Source: Planctomycetota bacterium
GTDB taxonomy: Bacteria; Planctomycetota; Planctomycetia; Gemmatales; HRBIN36
Length of the DNA stretch: 64,000 nucleotides
Assembly: GCA_014584395.1 (NCBI GenBank)
Contig: JACTMY010000019.1
Coordinates: 1-64,000 of the forward strand
Reading direction: 5' to 3'
Within the stretch, counting starts at the first letter, position 1. Every line of letters begins with the position of its first letter. The notes under the pieces are model-generated. The model saw nothing but the letters and a program-made list of their open reading frames with translations. It did not search any database and was not told where the DNA came from. This document shows positions 17,495 through 26,215 of this stretch, piece by piece. The translations under genes were made by a program, and so were the position numbers.

Positions 17495-18663
17495 TCCCCT
17501 GCTTCGCCATGGCCTGGCCGCACATCCCCTGGTCAGTCTTGCAAGACCCGCTGCTGGCCTGGATGATCCTGGCCGTGATCGCGGGGACGGCCCTCCTGAT
17601 CTACACCTACTTCCACGGCGGAGGTCGATGGCTGCGTCTGGGGCCCCAGCGGCATTATGAGGTGCCCTGGTCGCTGCTGGACGTCATCATCATCTTGCTC
17701 CTTTATCAAATCCTGGCCTTTGGCGTCATCGGCCTGACCAAGAAGTTGGGCACGCGCTGGAGCGAACCGTTCGCGACGCCCTCGCCGGACGAATCGGTCC
17801 TCATGGTCGCTGAAAAAGTGACCACGCAAGCCGCGCATTACGTGCAACCGATTCCTGGGCTGGCTGTGCTCGGCTCCGAGCTGAATTGGACAGGCGTGCT
17901 CGTTCAGCATCGGCATCAAAGGGCGATCTATTTACGCTATCAAATCATGGGCAATGCCCTGGCCAATCTGGTGCTGGTGGGGTTTGCCGTCCTATATTTG
18001 AAATGGCGTGCCGATGCCATGATGTATCAGTTGGGGCTCCATGCCCGCCGGGGGTTGGCCCAATGCCAGTTGGCCTATCTCCATTGGCTCTGGGTCACAC
18101 CCGTGGTGTTTCTTTTGCTGATCCTCGCACATGCCTTTGAAAGCGTGATTGGCAAACAAACGCCCCACGTGGCGGATCAGTTGTTCTTCTTTAGTCCAGG
18201 CTGGATGAGTTGGACGCTGCTGTTCTTCACGGCGGTGGTGGCGGCCCCCTTGTGGGAGGAATTGCTGCTGCGGGGCATCCTTCAGCCCGTATTGATCAAG
18301 GACCCGCTTTGGGCTGATTCCCTGATCGTGCTGGGGATGGTGATCGCCGTGGCCATCGCCTTTCAGGAGGGAAGCACGCTCGGCCCGATCTTGTTTCTCG
18401 TGAGCGTGGGACCGGGATATTTGTTATTTGATCGCTTGACGAGAAGGTGGCTGCCCCATCCCGGAGCGGCACGGGGCATATTCGCCACGTCGCTTTTTTT
18501 CGCCTCCATGCACGCCTCGGCCTGGCCGACGCCGATCCCCCTTTTCTTCCTGAGTTTGGTCCTAGGATATGCGGGTTATCGCACGCAGTCGCTGCTGGCG
18601 CCTATCGCTTTGCATGCCTTGTTTAACCTGGTTTCCCTGACCCAGGCGCTGCCCATGAACTGA
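17491..18663 (+). CDS. CPBP-family intramembrane protease
   Basis: The start is the GTG at 17491, which overlaps the DUF1080 stop (GTGA) and has GAGGA upstream; the ATG at 17509 has no ribosome site. The 390-aa product is multi-spanning. It carries the CPBP motifs EExxxR (E256, E257, R261), FxxxH (H341) and HxxxN (H375 in HALFN), so it should be an active CAAX-protease/bacteriocin-processing type enzyme in the inner membrane. It ends 18 bp before the convergent asd gene. The substrate is unknown. Confidence 0.9.
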   Translation: MIPCFAMAWPHIPWSVLQDPLLAWMILAVIAGTALLIYTYFHGGGRWLRLGPQRHYEVPWSLLDVIIILLLYQILAFGVIGLTKKLGTRWSEPFATPSPDESVLMVAEKVTTQAAHYVQPIPGLAVLGSELNWTGVLVQHRHQRAIYLRYQIMGNALANLVLVGFAVLYLKWRADAMMYQLGLHARRGLAQCQLAYLHWLWVTPVVFLLLILAHAFESVIGKQTPHVADQLFFFSPGWMSWTLLFFTAVVAAPLWEELLLRGILQPVLIKDPLWADSLIVLGMVIAVAIAFQEGSTLGPILFLVSVGPGYLLFDRLTRRWLPHPGAARGIFATSLFFASMHASAWPTPIPLFFLSLVLGYAGYRTQSLLAPIALHALFNLVSLTQALPMN

Positions 18664-18681
18664 TAGCATGGCTCATGCCTC

Positions 18682-19704
18682 TCAGCGACGGATTATCCCG
18701 CGCTGCAGCAGCGTCTCGGCGATCTGGACCGCGTTCGTGGCCGCCCCTTTCCGCAGGTTATCTGCGACCACCCAGAGATGCAGCCCGTGAGGCACCGTCG
18801 GATCGCGGCGAATGCGGCCCACAAACACATCGTCCTTTCCCTCGGCCATGAGCGGCATGGGAACCTGGCCCTGGGCATATTCATCCATCACCACGACGCC
18901 AGGCGCTCGGGCCAAAGCCGCCCGGGCTTCATCGGGGCTGATCGGTTCGTGGAATTCCACGTTGATCGACTCGGCGTGCCCCGTCCGCACGGGAACGCGG
19001 ACCGTCGTGGCCGCCACTTCGATGCTCGCATCGCCCATGATCTTTTTCGTCTCCCGCACCATTTTCCATTCTTCCTCGGAGAAGCCTTCTTCGCCCAGCT
19101 TCCAATCATGGGGCAGAACATTGCCCGCGAGGGGGCCGGCATGAGCGGTTGGCGCGGGCAGCGGTGCGCCCTTGGCCGCCGCCGCCAGTTGTTGCTCCAG
19201 ATCAAACACGCCCTTGGCCCCCTTCCCGGATGAGGCCTGGTACGTGCTGACCACGACCCGCTTGATGCGCGCCCGATCGTGCAGCGGCTTCAAGGCCACC
19301 ACCATTTGAATGGTCGAGCAGTTGGGATTGGCGATGATCCCCTTGGGAATGCGGTCGAGTTGATGCGGGTTGACCTCGGGTACAACCAGGGGCACGTCGG
19401 GGTCCATGCGCCAGGCGGAGGAGTTGTCGATGACGATCGCCCCCGCCTTGGCCGCCGCGGGGGACCACTCCAGGCTCACCCCGGAGGGCGTGCTTGAAAG
19501 CACGATGTGAACGCCCGCAAACGCCTCCGGCCGCAGCGGCTGCACGGGGTGGGTTTGACCTTTAAAAGTCACCGTCTTGCCCGCACTCCGCGGCGAGGCC
19601 AGGAATTGGATGTCGGTTAAGGGGAACGAACGCTCCGCCAGCAAATGACGCATGACTTCGCCGACGGCCCCGGTGGCACCGACGACAGCGACTCGAATCG
19701 ACAC
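18682..19704 (-). CDS. asd: Aspartate-semialdehyde dehydrogenase
   Basis: The 340-aa product starts at a GTG with AAGGAG 7 bp upstream. It has the NADP-binding GATGAVG near the N-terminus, the catalytic Cys129 in ANPNCST, and Arg240 and His243 in RTGHAES. It reduces aspartyl phosphate to aspartate semialdehyde, a branch point to lysine/diaminopimelate, threonine and methionine. Length and motifs are normal for the family. It appears monocistronic, convergent with the CPBP gene. Confidence 0.96.
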   Translation of the reverse strand: MSIRVAVVGATGAVGEVMRHLLAERSFPLTDIQFLASPRSAGKTVTFKGQTHPVQPLRPEAFAGVHIVLSSTPSGVSLEWSPAAAKAGAIVIDNSSAWRMDPDVPLVVPEVNPHQLDRIPKGIIANPNCSTIQMVVALKPLHDRARIKRVVVSTYQASSGKGAKGVFDLEQQLAAAAKGAPLPAPTAHAGPLAGNVLPHDWKLGEEGFSEEEWKMVRETKKIMGDASIEVAATTVRVPVRTGHAESINVEFHEPISPDEARAALARAPGVVVMDEYAQGQVPMPLMAEGKDDVFVGRIRRDPTVPHGLHLWVVADNLRKGAATNAVQIAETLLQRGIIRR

Positions 19705-19852
19705 GATCCAACTCCTTCCACGTTATTTTCTGACGATGATTCGCCTCTCGCAGGGACTACTCTCAGTTAACCTATGACCCATCTGGGGGATTGGATACGC
19801 ATCCAAGGACAGGGGTTCAGGGCAAGGGATGGGCGGTCGGCTCGGTCGCCGC

Positions 19853-21949
19853 CTAGGCGATCTCCACCAAATCCAGCGTCCTGCCATATTTGCGCAGCAG
19901 TTCCCGCCGCAAGGCTTGGTGTTCGGGCAAACGCAAGGCAGGGTCGTCCTGCACGATTTGCCGGGCGACTTGCTGCGTCAGGCTCAATAATTCAGCATCT
20001 CGAAGCGGATTCCCGATCCGCAATTCCGACAAGCCATGCTGCCGAGTGCCGAAGAACTCGCCCATGCCGCGGAGCTTGAGGTCCATCTCGGCCAACTCGA
20101 AACCATCCGTCGTTTTCACAAACAGCTTGAGCCGCTGTTTCGTCTCATCGCTGTCGCTCATGGAAAAGAGATAACATTCGCCGGCGATGGCGCCCCGGCT
20201 GATCCGGCCGCGCAGTTGGTGCAATTGCGAGAGCCCAAAACGTTCCGCTTGTTCGATGACCATCAGCGTCGCGTTGGGCACGTCCACGCCCACTTCGACC
20301 ACGGTCGTCGTCACCAGCACGTCCAATTCATGCTGGTGGAAGCGCTTCATCACATCGTCCTTGACGGCATCATCGAGCCGGCCATGAAGAAGCCCGATGC
20401 GAAACTCGGCCAGCGGCCCCTGTTTCAGCTCCTCGAAGACCTTCTCGGCCGCCCGCTGATCCTGCTCCTCGGCCCCCTCGATCAAGGGACAGACGTGATA
20501 AAGCTGCCTCCCCTGGCGCAATTCCTTGGCCAAATGGCTCAGCAGCTTGGGGCGCCGGTCCGGATTGAGCCAGCGGGTGACCACGGGCTGACGGCCCGGC
20601 GGCAGTTCCTTGATGACGCTGATGTCCAGGTCGCTGAAGACGGTCAGGGCTATCGTCCGCGGGATCGGCGTTGCCGTCATGACCAGATAATGCGGAGAGG
20701 CGCCGAGTTGCTTGACCTGGGCGCGCTGCAGCACGCCAAAGCGGTGCTGCTCGTCGATGACCACCAACCCCAGCCGCGAAAATTCCACGTCATTTTGGAT
20801 CAAAGCTTGTGTTCCCACGACCAGGTCCACGTTGCCCGAGCGAATCTCCCCCAGCGTGATCCTGCGTTCCTTGGGTGAAAGACTGCCCGTGAGCAGGCTG
20901 CGCCGCACGCGGCTCTGGGCCAGGTATTGATTCATGGTGCGCCAATGCTGCCGGGCCAGGACCTCGGTCGGCGCCATGAGAACCGCCTGATGCTTGCAGG
21001 CCACGCTAAGCAGCATGGCGTAAACCGCGACGGCGGTTTTGCCGGCGCCGACGTCGGCCTGCAAGAGCCGCTTCATGGGCCGATCTCGGGCCAGGTCGCG
21101 GCAAATATCGCGGATGGCTCGATTCTGATCCCGCGTCAATGCAAAGGGAAAGAGTCGGCGAATGCGTTCATCGATCGCCTCGGTCACGACCAGCGCTGGC
21201 GCGGTCAAGGTGATTTGTTGATCCCGCCCCTTGATGGCCAAGGCCAACTGCAAGATCAGGAATTCCTCGAACACCAGGCGGCGCCGGGCTTGATCCACGT
21301 CGCGCTGCAGCTTGGGCAAATGCATTTGCACCAGCGCCTGCTCCAGGCCGATCAAGTCAAACCGCTCCCGCAAGGCTTGCGGCAAGACCTCCTCGCATTG
21401 GGCGGCGTGTTCCGTGACCACGTTTTTTTGGATCTTCCGCATCGCCTCGGCGTGCAAGCCCGCCGTCAGGGGATAGACCGGCAGCAGTTGCCGCTGTTCC
21501 CGGATCATCTCCTCATTCACCGGCCGAACGCGCGGCTTGTTCATTTGCCAATGTTCGCTCCGCCAGGCCGGCTTGCCGCTGAAGGCGACCTTCATGCCAT
21601 ACTCCAACTGCCGGAGGATGAAGGTTTGGTTGAACCACACGCCTTCGAGAATGTCCTGCCCATCGTGGATGACCACGCTCAGAACGGACTTGCCGGAGCG
21701 CGTGGTTCTCCCGTCCATCTCGACAATCTCGCCGACCACCGTCTGGATGGTGCCATCCTCGGTCAAATCGCGCACGGCTCGTTGGTCGCTGAGGTCTTCA
21801 TAAGCCCGGGGAAAGAAGTAAAGCAAATCGCGGATGGTTTGAATCCCGAGTTTCTGCAGCAGCTCATGCCGCGCCGGCCCGACGCCCTTGACGTATTGGC
21901 ACGTTTCATCCAGGGCTTGTCGATGGGAGGGTAAACTCGGTGGATTCAT
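19853..21949 (-). CDS. recG: ATP-dependent DNA helicase RecG
   Basis: The 698-aa product matches RecG in length and order. An OB-fold wedge domain starts with YVKGVGPARHELL. Walker A is ADVGAGKT, followed by a DEQHRFG Walker B box and the TATPIPRT motif III. Later come VEVGVDVPNA and a QLRGRxxRG motif VI. The C-terminus holds the conserved GEFFGTRQHGL. It reverses stalled replication forks and migrates Holliday junctions. It lies upstream of asd on the same strand, 148 bp apart. Confidence 0.97.
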   Translation of the reverse strand: MNPPSLPSHRQALDETCQYVKGVGPARHELLQKLGIQTIRDLLYFFPRAYEDLSDQRAVRDLTEDGTIQTVVGEIVEMDGRTTRSGKSVLSVVIHDGQDILEGVWFNQTFILRQLEYGMKVAFSGKPAWRSEHWQMNKPRVRPVNEEMIREQRQLLPVYPLTAGLHAEAMRKIQKNVVTEHAAQCEEVLPQALRERFDLIGLEQALVQMHLPKLQRDVDQARRRLVFEEFLILQLALAIKGRDQQITLTAPALVVTEAIDERIRRLFPFALTRDQNRAIRDICRDLARDRPMKRLLQADVGAGKTAVAVYAMLLSVACKHQAVLMAPTEVLARQHWRTMNQYLAQSRVRRSLLTGSLSPKERRITLGEIRSGNVDLVVGTQALIQNDVEFSRLGLVVIDEQHRFGVLQRAQVKQLGASPHYLVMTATPIPRTIALTVFSDLDISVIKELPPGRQPVVTRWLNPDRRPKLLSHLAKELRQGRQLYHVCPLIEGAEEQDQRAAEKVFEELKQGPLAEFRIGLLHGRLDDAVKDDVMKRFHQHELDVLVTTTVVEVGVDVPNATLMVIEQAERFGLSQLHQLRGRISRGAIAGECYLFSMSDSDETKQRLKLFVKTTDGFELAEMDLKLRGMGEFFGTRQHGLSELRIGNPLRDAELLSLTQQVARQIVQDDPALRLPEHQALRRELLRKYGRTLDLVEIA

Positions 21950-21980
21950 GACCGAATTATAAGCGAAGGTTCCGTGCTCG

Positions 21981-23999
21981 TCACAAGGAATGTGATGCGG
22001 CCAAGGGGACCGGCGGCCGAGCCGAGACCGCCAAACTGGGCAGATCGGCGAGCGTGCCGTCGATGAAAAGGTGATGCCATAATTGCGTGCTGACCACGGC
22101 CGACAGGGTCACCTCGAAGGGCACGCGCCGCATCGACCGCGGCCGGGCCTGGCGATAGTTGCGGCGAATCCAATCCACGGCAGCCGGGTCGAAGTAGCCG
22201 GTTTTCCGCAAGGATTCCGGACTGATCAACTGTTGCAAATAGGCGGGGGATTCCCGCTCGAAGAAAATGTCGAACGGCGCTTGGAAGATGCCCTTTTTCC
22301 GCCAGGCCATTTCCTTGGGCAGCCAACGCTCGCCTAGGAGGCGCAGGAGATATTTTTCCCGCAGGCCGCGCAATTTCCAGTCCGGATGAATCTTGGAGAG
22401 GAACGCGACGAGATCCTCATCGAGGAAGGGATAACGTCCCTCGACCGAGGAATGCATCGTCACGCGATCCCCCGCCGAGCTGAGCAGCAGCCCAGGCAGA
22501 TTGACCCGATAGCCCCACCAGACGGAGTCATGAAAGGGATGCCATCGAGCATGCTCGGCCACGTCGATGCCCAGGTCTTGATAAGGGATGTAATTGCGCA
22601 GCGCATCCAACATCGATTCGCTGTAAACGCGGCGCTTGTAGCGGTTGGTGTGGCCGTACATGTCGAGCCAGGCATTGTGCCGACCGATGATCCGGTAGAG
22701 CCTTCCCATGAGCCTCCAGGGAACGCGATTGCCCCGGCTGGTGAAACGCATCACGAGCCGCCGGGCCAGTTGACTCAAGGGCAAGCCTGGAATGCGGTCG
22801 AGTTGACTGAAGATTTTATTCCATTTGAACCAGGAATAGCCGCCCAGGGCTTCGTCCGAACCTTCGCCGGTGAGAACGACCTTGTAGCCGCGCTGGTGGA
22901 CTTCCTGCGCCAAGAGGAGAATGGCCCCGCGGCAGGTGTCGCTGACGGGGCATTCCGCCGCCTGGATGAGCCGCGGGTAGGCGCCGCCAATTTCCTTTGC
23001 CCCGCAGGTGAGGGTCAGATGCTCGGTCCCGAGCATGTTGGCGAACGCCTCTGCCTGGCCGCTTTCATCGTAGCCCTCAGCCCGAATGGCCACCGTGAAC
23101 GTCGGGATCGGCTGCTGCCGTAAATGGCTGGCCATTTTGACGACCAGGCTGGAATCGATGCCGCCGCTGAGATAGGCCACGACGGGGACGTCGGCGCGAA
23201 GGCGCCTTTCGATGGCCTGGAGCATTAATTGTTCAAAGCGGTCGACCAGCGGTTTCGGGTCGCTGGGATTCTCTTCGCGGCCTTGATCGGGAAACGTGAG
23301 CGACCAATAGGCCCGATCCTGGACGCCGGCCATTTCACCTGATCGGCCAAGTTGGATGTCCAGATAATGGCCGAGCATCAAGGCTTGGATATTTTCAAAG
23401 CAGGTGATCGGCCCTGGGACGGCCAGCATGGTGAAGACGTGGTCGATGCCCCTTCGGTCTGGCCGGGCGGGCACCATGCCGCTGGCCAGCAGCGCCTTGA
23501 TCTCGGAGGCAAAGAGCAGCCATTCCCCCTCGGCGTCCCGCTGCCGGGTCCAAAACAGCGGCGCGATGCCAGCGCGATCCCGAGCCAAAAGAAGCCGCCG
23601 CTGATTGGCGTCCCAGAGGGCGAAGGCAAATTGCCCTTGAAGGCGGTCGAACATCTTCACGCCGAGGTCTTCCCAGAGGTGCGGAATGACTTCCGTGTCG
23701 CAGTCGCGGACGAGTTGGTGCCCCTTCTGGGAGAGGTCGCTCCGCAATTGGGGATATTCGAAGATTTCCCCGTTCATGACCACTTGGACGCGGCCGTCTT
23801 CATTGCCCACGGGTTGCCGGCCATTCTTCAATCCCACGATGCTGAGCCGTCGGGAAGCTAGGCCGATGCCCGGCGCTTCCAGAAAGCCATCTTCATCCGG
23901 TCCGCGGTGCGTCAAGGCCTTGGCCATGGCCGCCAACACGCCGGGCGGAACCGGTCTCTGCCGAGACGTAAGATCAATCAAGCCGGCAATGCCACACAC
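21981..23999 (-). CDS. asnB: Asparagine synthase (glutamine-hydrolysing)
   Basis: The start is the GTG at 23999: the next codon is Cys, the N-terminal nucleophile that must follow the initiator Met, and GAGGA lies 7 bp upstream. The 672-aa product has a class II glutamine amidotransferase domain (CGIAGL, RGPDEDG) and an ATP-PPi synthetase domain with SGGIDSS and GEGSDE(A). Length is slightly above the classic E. coli enzyme and fits the exosortase/polysaccharide-associated AsnB group, so it may amidate a sugar or peptide substrate rather than aspartate. It is adjacent to recG with a 31-bp gap. Confidence 0.92.
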   Translation of the reverse strand: MCGIAGLIDLTSRQRPVPPGVLAAMAKALTHRGPDEDGFLEAPGIGLASRRLSIVGLKNGRQPVGNEDGRVQVVMNGEIFEYPQLRSDLSQKGHQLVRDCDTEVIPHLWEDLGVKMFDRLQGQFAFALWDANQRRLLLARDRAGIAPLFWTRQRDAEGEWLLFASEIKALLASGMVPARPDRRGIDHVFTMLAVPGPITCFENIQALMLGHYLDIQLGRSGEMAGVQDRAYWSLTFPDQGREENPSDPKPLVDRFEQLMLQAIERRLRADVPVVAYLSGGIDSSLVVKMASHLRQQPIPTFTVAIRAEGYDESGQAEAFANMLGTEHLTLTCGAKEIGGAYPRLIQAAECPVSDTCRGAILLLAQEVHQRGYKVVLTGEGSDEALGGYSWFKWNKIFSQLDRIPGLPLSQLARRLVMRFTSRGNRVPWRLMGRLYRIIGRHNAWLDMYGHTNRYKRRVYSESMLDALRNYIPYQDLGIDVAEHARWHPFHDSVWWGYRVNLPGLLLSSAGDRVTMHSSVEGRYPFLDEDLVAFLSKIHPDWKLRGLREKYLLRLLGERWLPKEMAWRKKGIFQAPFDIFFERESPAYLQQLISPESLRKTGYFDPAAVDWIRRNYRQARPRSMRRVPFEVTLSAVVSTQLWHHLFIDGTLADLPSLAVSARPPVPLAASHSL

Positions 24000-24210
24000 G
24001 GTTGATCCTCGATGAGACTGGCCCTCCATGGCATGAAAAAAAACTCCCCGTGGAATTCGGACCCGAACCGGACGCGATAACCACATCCACTCGAACCGTC
24101 AGTTTGCACAGTCGTGGTTTGGATTATTGTGGGAAATCAACCGCCCTTGCCAACCGAAAAGAGCGGCATGCATGGGCTTTTGCGTGCGCGACTCAGACAA
24201 GCCAAAACGA

Positions 24211-24245
24211 GACGCCATGGAACCGGCAAGGCATTCCATGGCGTC
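24211..24245 (-). terminator. Probable terminator of the duplicated-domain protein gene
   Basis: An 11-bp inverted repeat (GACGCCATGGA and its complement) with a 13-base loop lies 36 bp beyond the stop of the 24281 gene. On the minus strand it is followed by a short TTTT. The core CGCCATGGA also occurs in the terminator at 26149-26183. Confidence 0.6.
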
Positions 24246-24280
24246 GAGAGGTTATGAAAAGGCAGGTCAGGCTGGGTTCT

Positions 24281-25396
24281 TTACTTGCTCAAGGCTTGCA
24301 AGCGTTTCACCACCAATTGATCGCAATCATCCCGCGTTTTGGGTCGGATCGCCTGGAAATCGGCATGGTGGCTATTCTGATAATCCACCAGCACGATATC
24401 GCCTTGCTTGTTGCAAACGATCACATGCACGCCCCCCACCGCGTCGGGGCCCATGAGATAGTCTGCCAGGAGCGCGTAATCCGTGCTCGGCGGGTTTTTC
24501 TTGACGAATTCACTGAAGCGGCGGGCCACGGTCCACAGCACTTGTTGCTGGTTGATGTCGCGATTGAATTCGATTGCCGGGCCTTTCTCCTCCGTGACCG
24601 CCAAGGCCAATTTCTTCTCATTGATCTTGGCCGCGATGGCTTTGGCGCTATCCGGACTGAAGGCATTGCCTGCATGCGAGGGATAAATCAGCATCGTGGA
24701 TTTCACGGCGTCTTTCCGAAAAGCCTGGCTGCGTTTCTCGATGACCGCGATTTCCGCTTGATCGGGAATGCCGCTCCGTATCCTCCACCGCTGGGCCAGC
24801 TTCCCCTCCGGCGGCGGCGACAGCAGCAGATCCTTGATCGACAACACCGGCTTCAATCGCTCCACGACCAGCACGCAGCATTTCAAGGGTTCGTTCGGCT
24901 TGAGTTTATCAAAGGCCTTGTCGCCTTTGGCCTGTCGATCTTGCCACACGATGTCGCCATTCTTCGCGACCACCACGCACCTGACCTCGGTGAAGCCCGT
25001 TTCACGCGTCCCCATGAAATGCGTAAAGAGAGCGTATTCCGTTTTGGGCGGATGGTTGCGAATGTACTCAGCGAATTCTTGCGCCGTCTTGCATAAGTCC
25101 GCCCCTTCGCTTGGCATGAAGACGTCTTCCGCCGTGTCCATATTGATCATGCCGCCCCGCTCGAGCAGCATGGCCACGACCTCCCCCACCCGCACATTCC
25201 CTTCCTTGAGCAGCAGCGTGGGATATACCGTAATATCCGCCTTCTGGCCCGCAGCACGGAAGCGCTTCTCCGCTGGCTTCACCGGGGGCGGCGGGTCGTC
25301 GCTCCTCTTGCTGAAAACGCCCGCGGCGGCCATCACCCCAACCCCAAGCAGCATCGCCGCGCAGCCCATCGCGGCCCAACGCACCAACATGGTCAT
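24281..25396 (-). CDS. Membrane-anchored protein with tandem duplicated domain, TetR-linked
   Basis: The ATG at 25396 has AAAGGAA 8 bp upstream and lies just after a TetR-like operator; the product is 371 aa. An N-terminal hydrophobic segment (about 8-28) suggests a signal or anchor. The rest holds two copies of a domain: each has a helix ending in (F/Y)-x-NPP-x-T-(D/E)-YAL, a GxxxVxxVVxxxxGDIV strand, and closes with a VVxRL helix. No named family was recognised. The tandem layout, the nearby TetR gene on the same strand and the shared operator suggest it is the regulated target. Confidence 0.7.
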   Translation of the reverse strand: MTMLVRWAAMGCAAMLLGVGVMAAAGVFSKRSDDPPPPVKPAEKRFRAAGQKADITVYPTLLLKEGNVRVGEVVAMLLERGGMINMDTAEDVFMPSEGADLCKTAQEFAEYIRNHPPKTEYALFTHFMGTRETGFTEVRCVVVAKNGDIVWQDRQAKGDKAFDKLKPNEPLKCCVLVVERLKPVLSIKDLLLSPPPEGKLAQRWRIRSGIPDQAEIAVIEKRSQAFRKDAVKSTMLIYPSHAGNAFSPDSAKAIAAKINEKKLALAVTEEKGPAIEFNRDINQQQVLWTVARRFSEFVKKNPPSTDYALLADYLMGPDAVGGVHVIVCNKQGDIVLVDYQNSHHADFQAIRPKTRDDCDQLVVKRLQALSK

Positions 25397-25416
25397 GATC
25401 TGGTTCCTTTCGTTTT

Positions 25417-25440
25417 TAGTGTAGGCATTCACTTACACTA
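25417..25440 (-). promoter_or_regulatory. Candidate TetR operator before the duplicated-domain gene
   Basis: This 24-bp partial palindrome has outer arms AGTGTA and TACACT. It is identical at 19 of 24 positions to 26081-26104, which sits just before the tetR gene itself. The AGTG/TACACT arms fit typical TetR operators. It lies about 20 bp upstream of the likely ATG at 25396. Confidence 0.7.
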
Positions 25441-25479
25441 TGTGCGAAAAAAAGAGGCAGCCCTCAAGCCAGGCCGCGC

Positions 25480-26064
25480 TTATGCTCCTTCCAATAGCAA
25501 TCGACCTACCTGCGTCATCAGGCGGCCGCGCTCCTTGTCGCTGAGCAACTTCAATTCCCGAACGATAGCCGCAACGGTGCCCAAACCCACAAAACCCCAA
25601 GCAGCCAACCCGATGTCCCCCTTGAGTTTGCCATTGCGGCTCCCTCGATGCTTTTGCAGTTGTTCGAGCACAAACGCCTGATACCGCTGATACATCTGGG
25701 CGAGGGCCTTGCGGATTTCCGGATCGTCCGTCTCGCTCAGACCGGCGAAGATGATGCGAGCATAGCCATTCTCGGCAAAATGGGTCGCTTCATAGGCCAG
25801 CAAGATTTCCGCCGCGGCCTCCGACGGTTTGCCCTTGAGCAATTCGGCCCAGGTCTGAGCGGAGCTTTCATAAATGTAGTCGATCGCCGCGATGAACATC
25901 GCCTTCTTGTCGCGCCACAATCGATAGAGGATGTTCTCCTGCACGCGGCACCGGCTGGCCAACTCGGCCGTCGTCGTGCGGCGATAGCCAAGGTCCGCAA
26001 ACGCCTTCGCCACGGCCGGCACCAACAAACGCCGTTTCTCGGAAAGCTGGCTTGGACGCGGCAT
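25480..26064 (-). CDS. TetR/AcrR-family transcriptional regulator
   Basis: The ATG at 26064 has GAGGA 8 bp upstream; the product is 194 aa, normal for the family. Residues about 8-55 are the TetR helix-turn-helix: AFADLGYRRTTTAELASR, then VQENILYRLWRDKKAM. The C-terminal half is a helical ligand/dimer domain. It is directly upstream of the duplicated-domain gene on the same strand, and similar operator-like sites precede both genes, so it likely represses itself and that gene. The inducer is unknown. Confidence 0.9.
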   Translation of the reverse strand: MPRPSQLSEKRRLLVPAVAKAFADLGYRRTTTAELASRCRVQENILYRLWRDKKAMFIAAIDYIYESSAQTWAELLKGKPSEAAAEILLAYEATHFAENGYARIIFAGLSETDDPEIRKALAQMYQRYQAFVLEQLQKHRGSRNGKLKGDIGLAAWGFVGLGTVAAIVRELKLLSDKERGRLMTQVGRLLLEGA

Positions 26065-26080
26065 CGATGGCAATCCTCAA

Positions 26081-26104
26081 TACTGTAAGCAATCACTAAC
26101 AATA
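26081..26104 (-). promoter_or_regulatory. Candidate autoregulatory TetR operator
   Basis: This 24-bp site lies immediately upstream of the tetR ribosome site and matches 25417-25440 at 19 of 24 bases. Its minus strand reads TTAGTGATTGCTTACAG, the pattern common for AcrR-type operators. Confidence 0.7.
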
Positions 26105-26148
26105 TAGGCCAAGATCATGGATCCGTCAAGAGGTTTTGTCTGATCCAT

Positions 26149-26183
26149 AAAAAAACGCCATGGAGTTGGGGAACTCCATGGCG
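26149..26183 (-). terminator. Rho-independent terminator of the exported-protein gene
   Basis: A perfect 12-bp stem (CGCCATGGAGTT and its complement, 26156-26167 and 26172-26183) with a GGGG loop is followed on the minus strand by seven T residues. It lies 33 bp past the stop of the gene at 26216. Confidence 0.92.
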
Positions 26184-26215
26184 CGGCGTGATCCTGAGGG
26201 GTCAAAGGCCGATTT

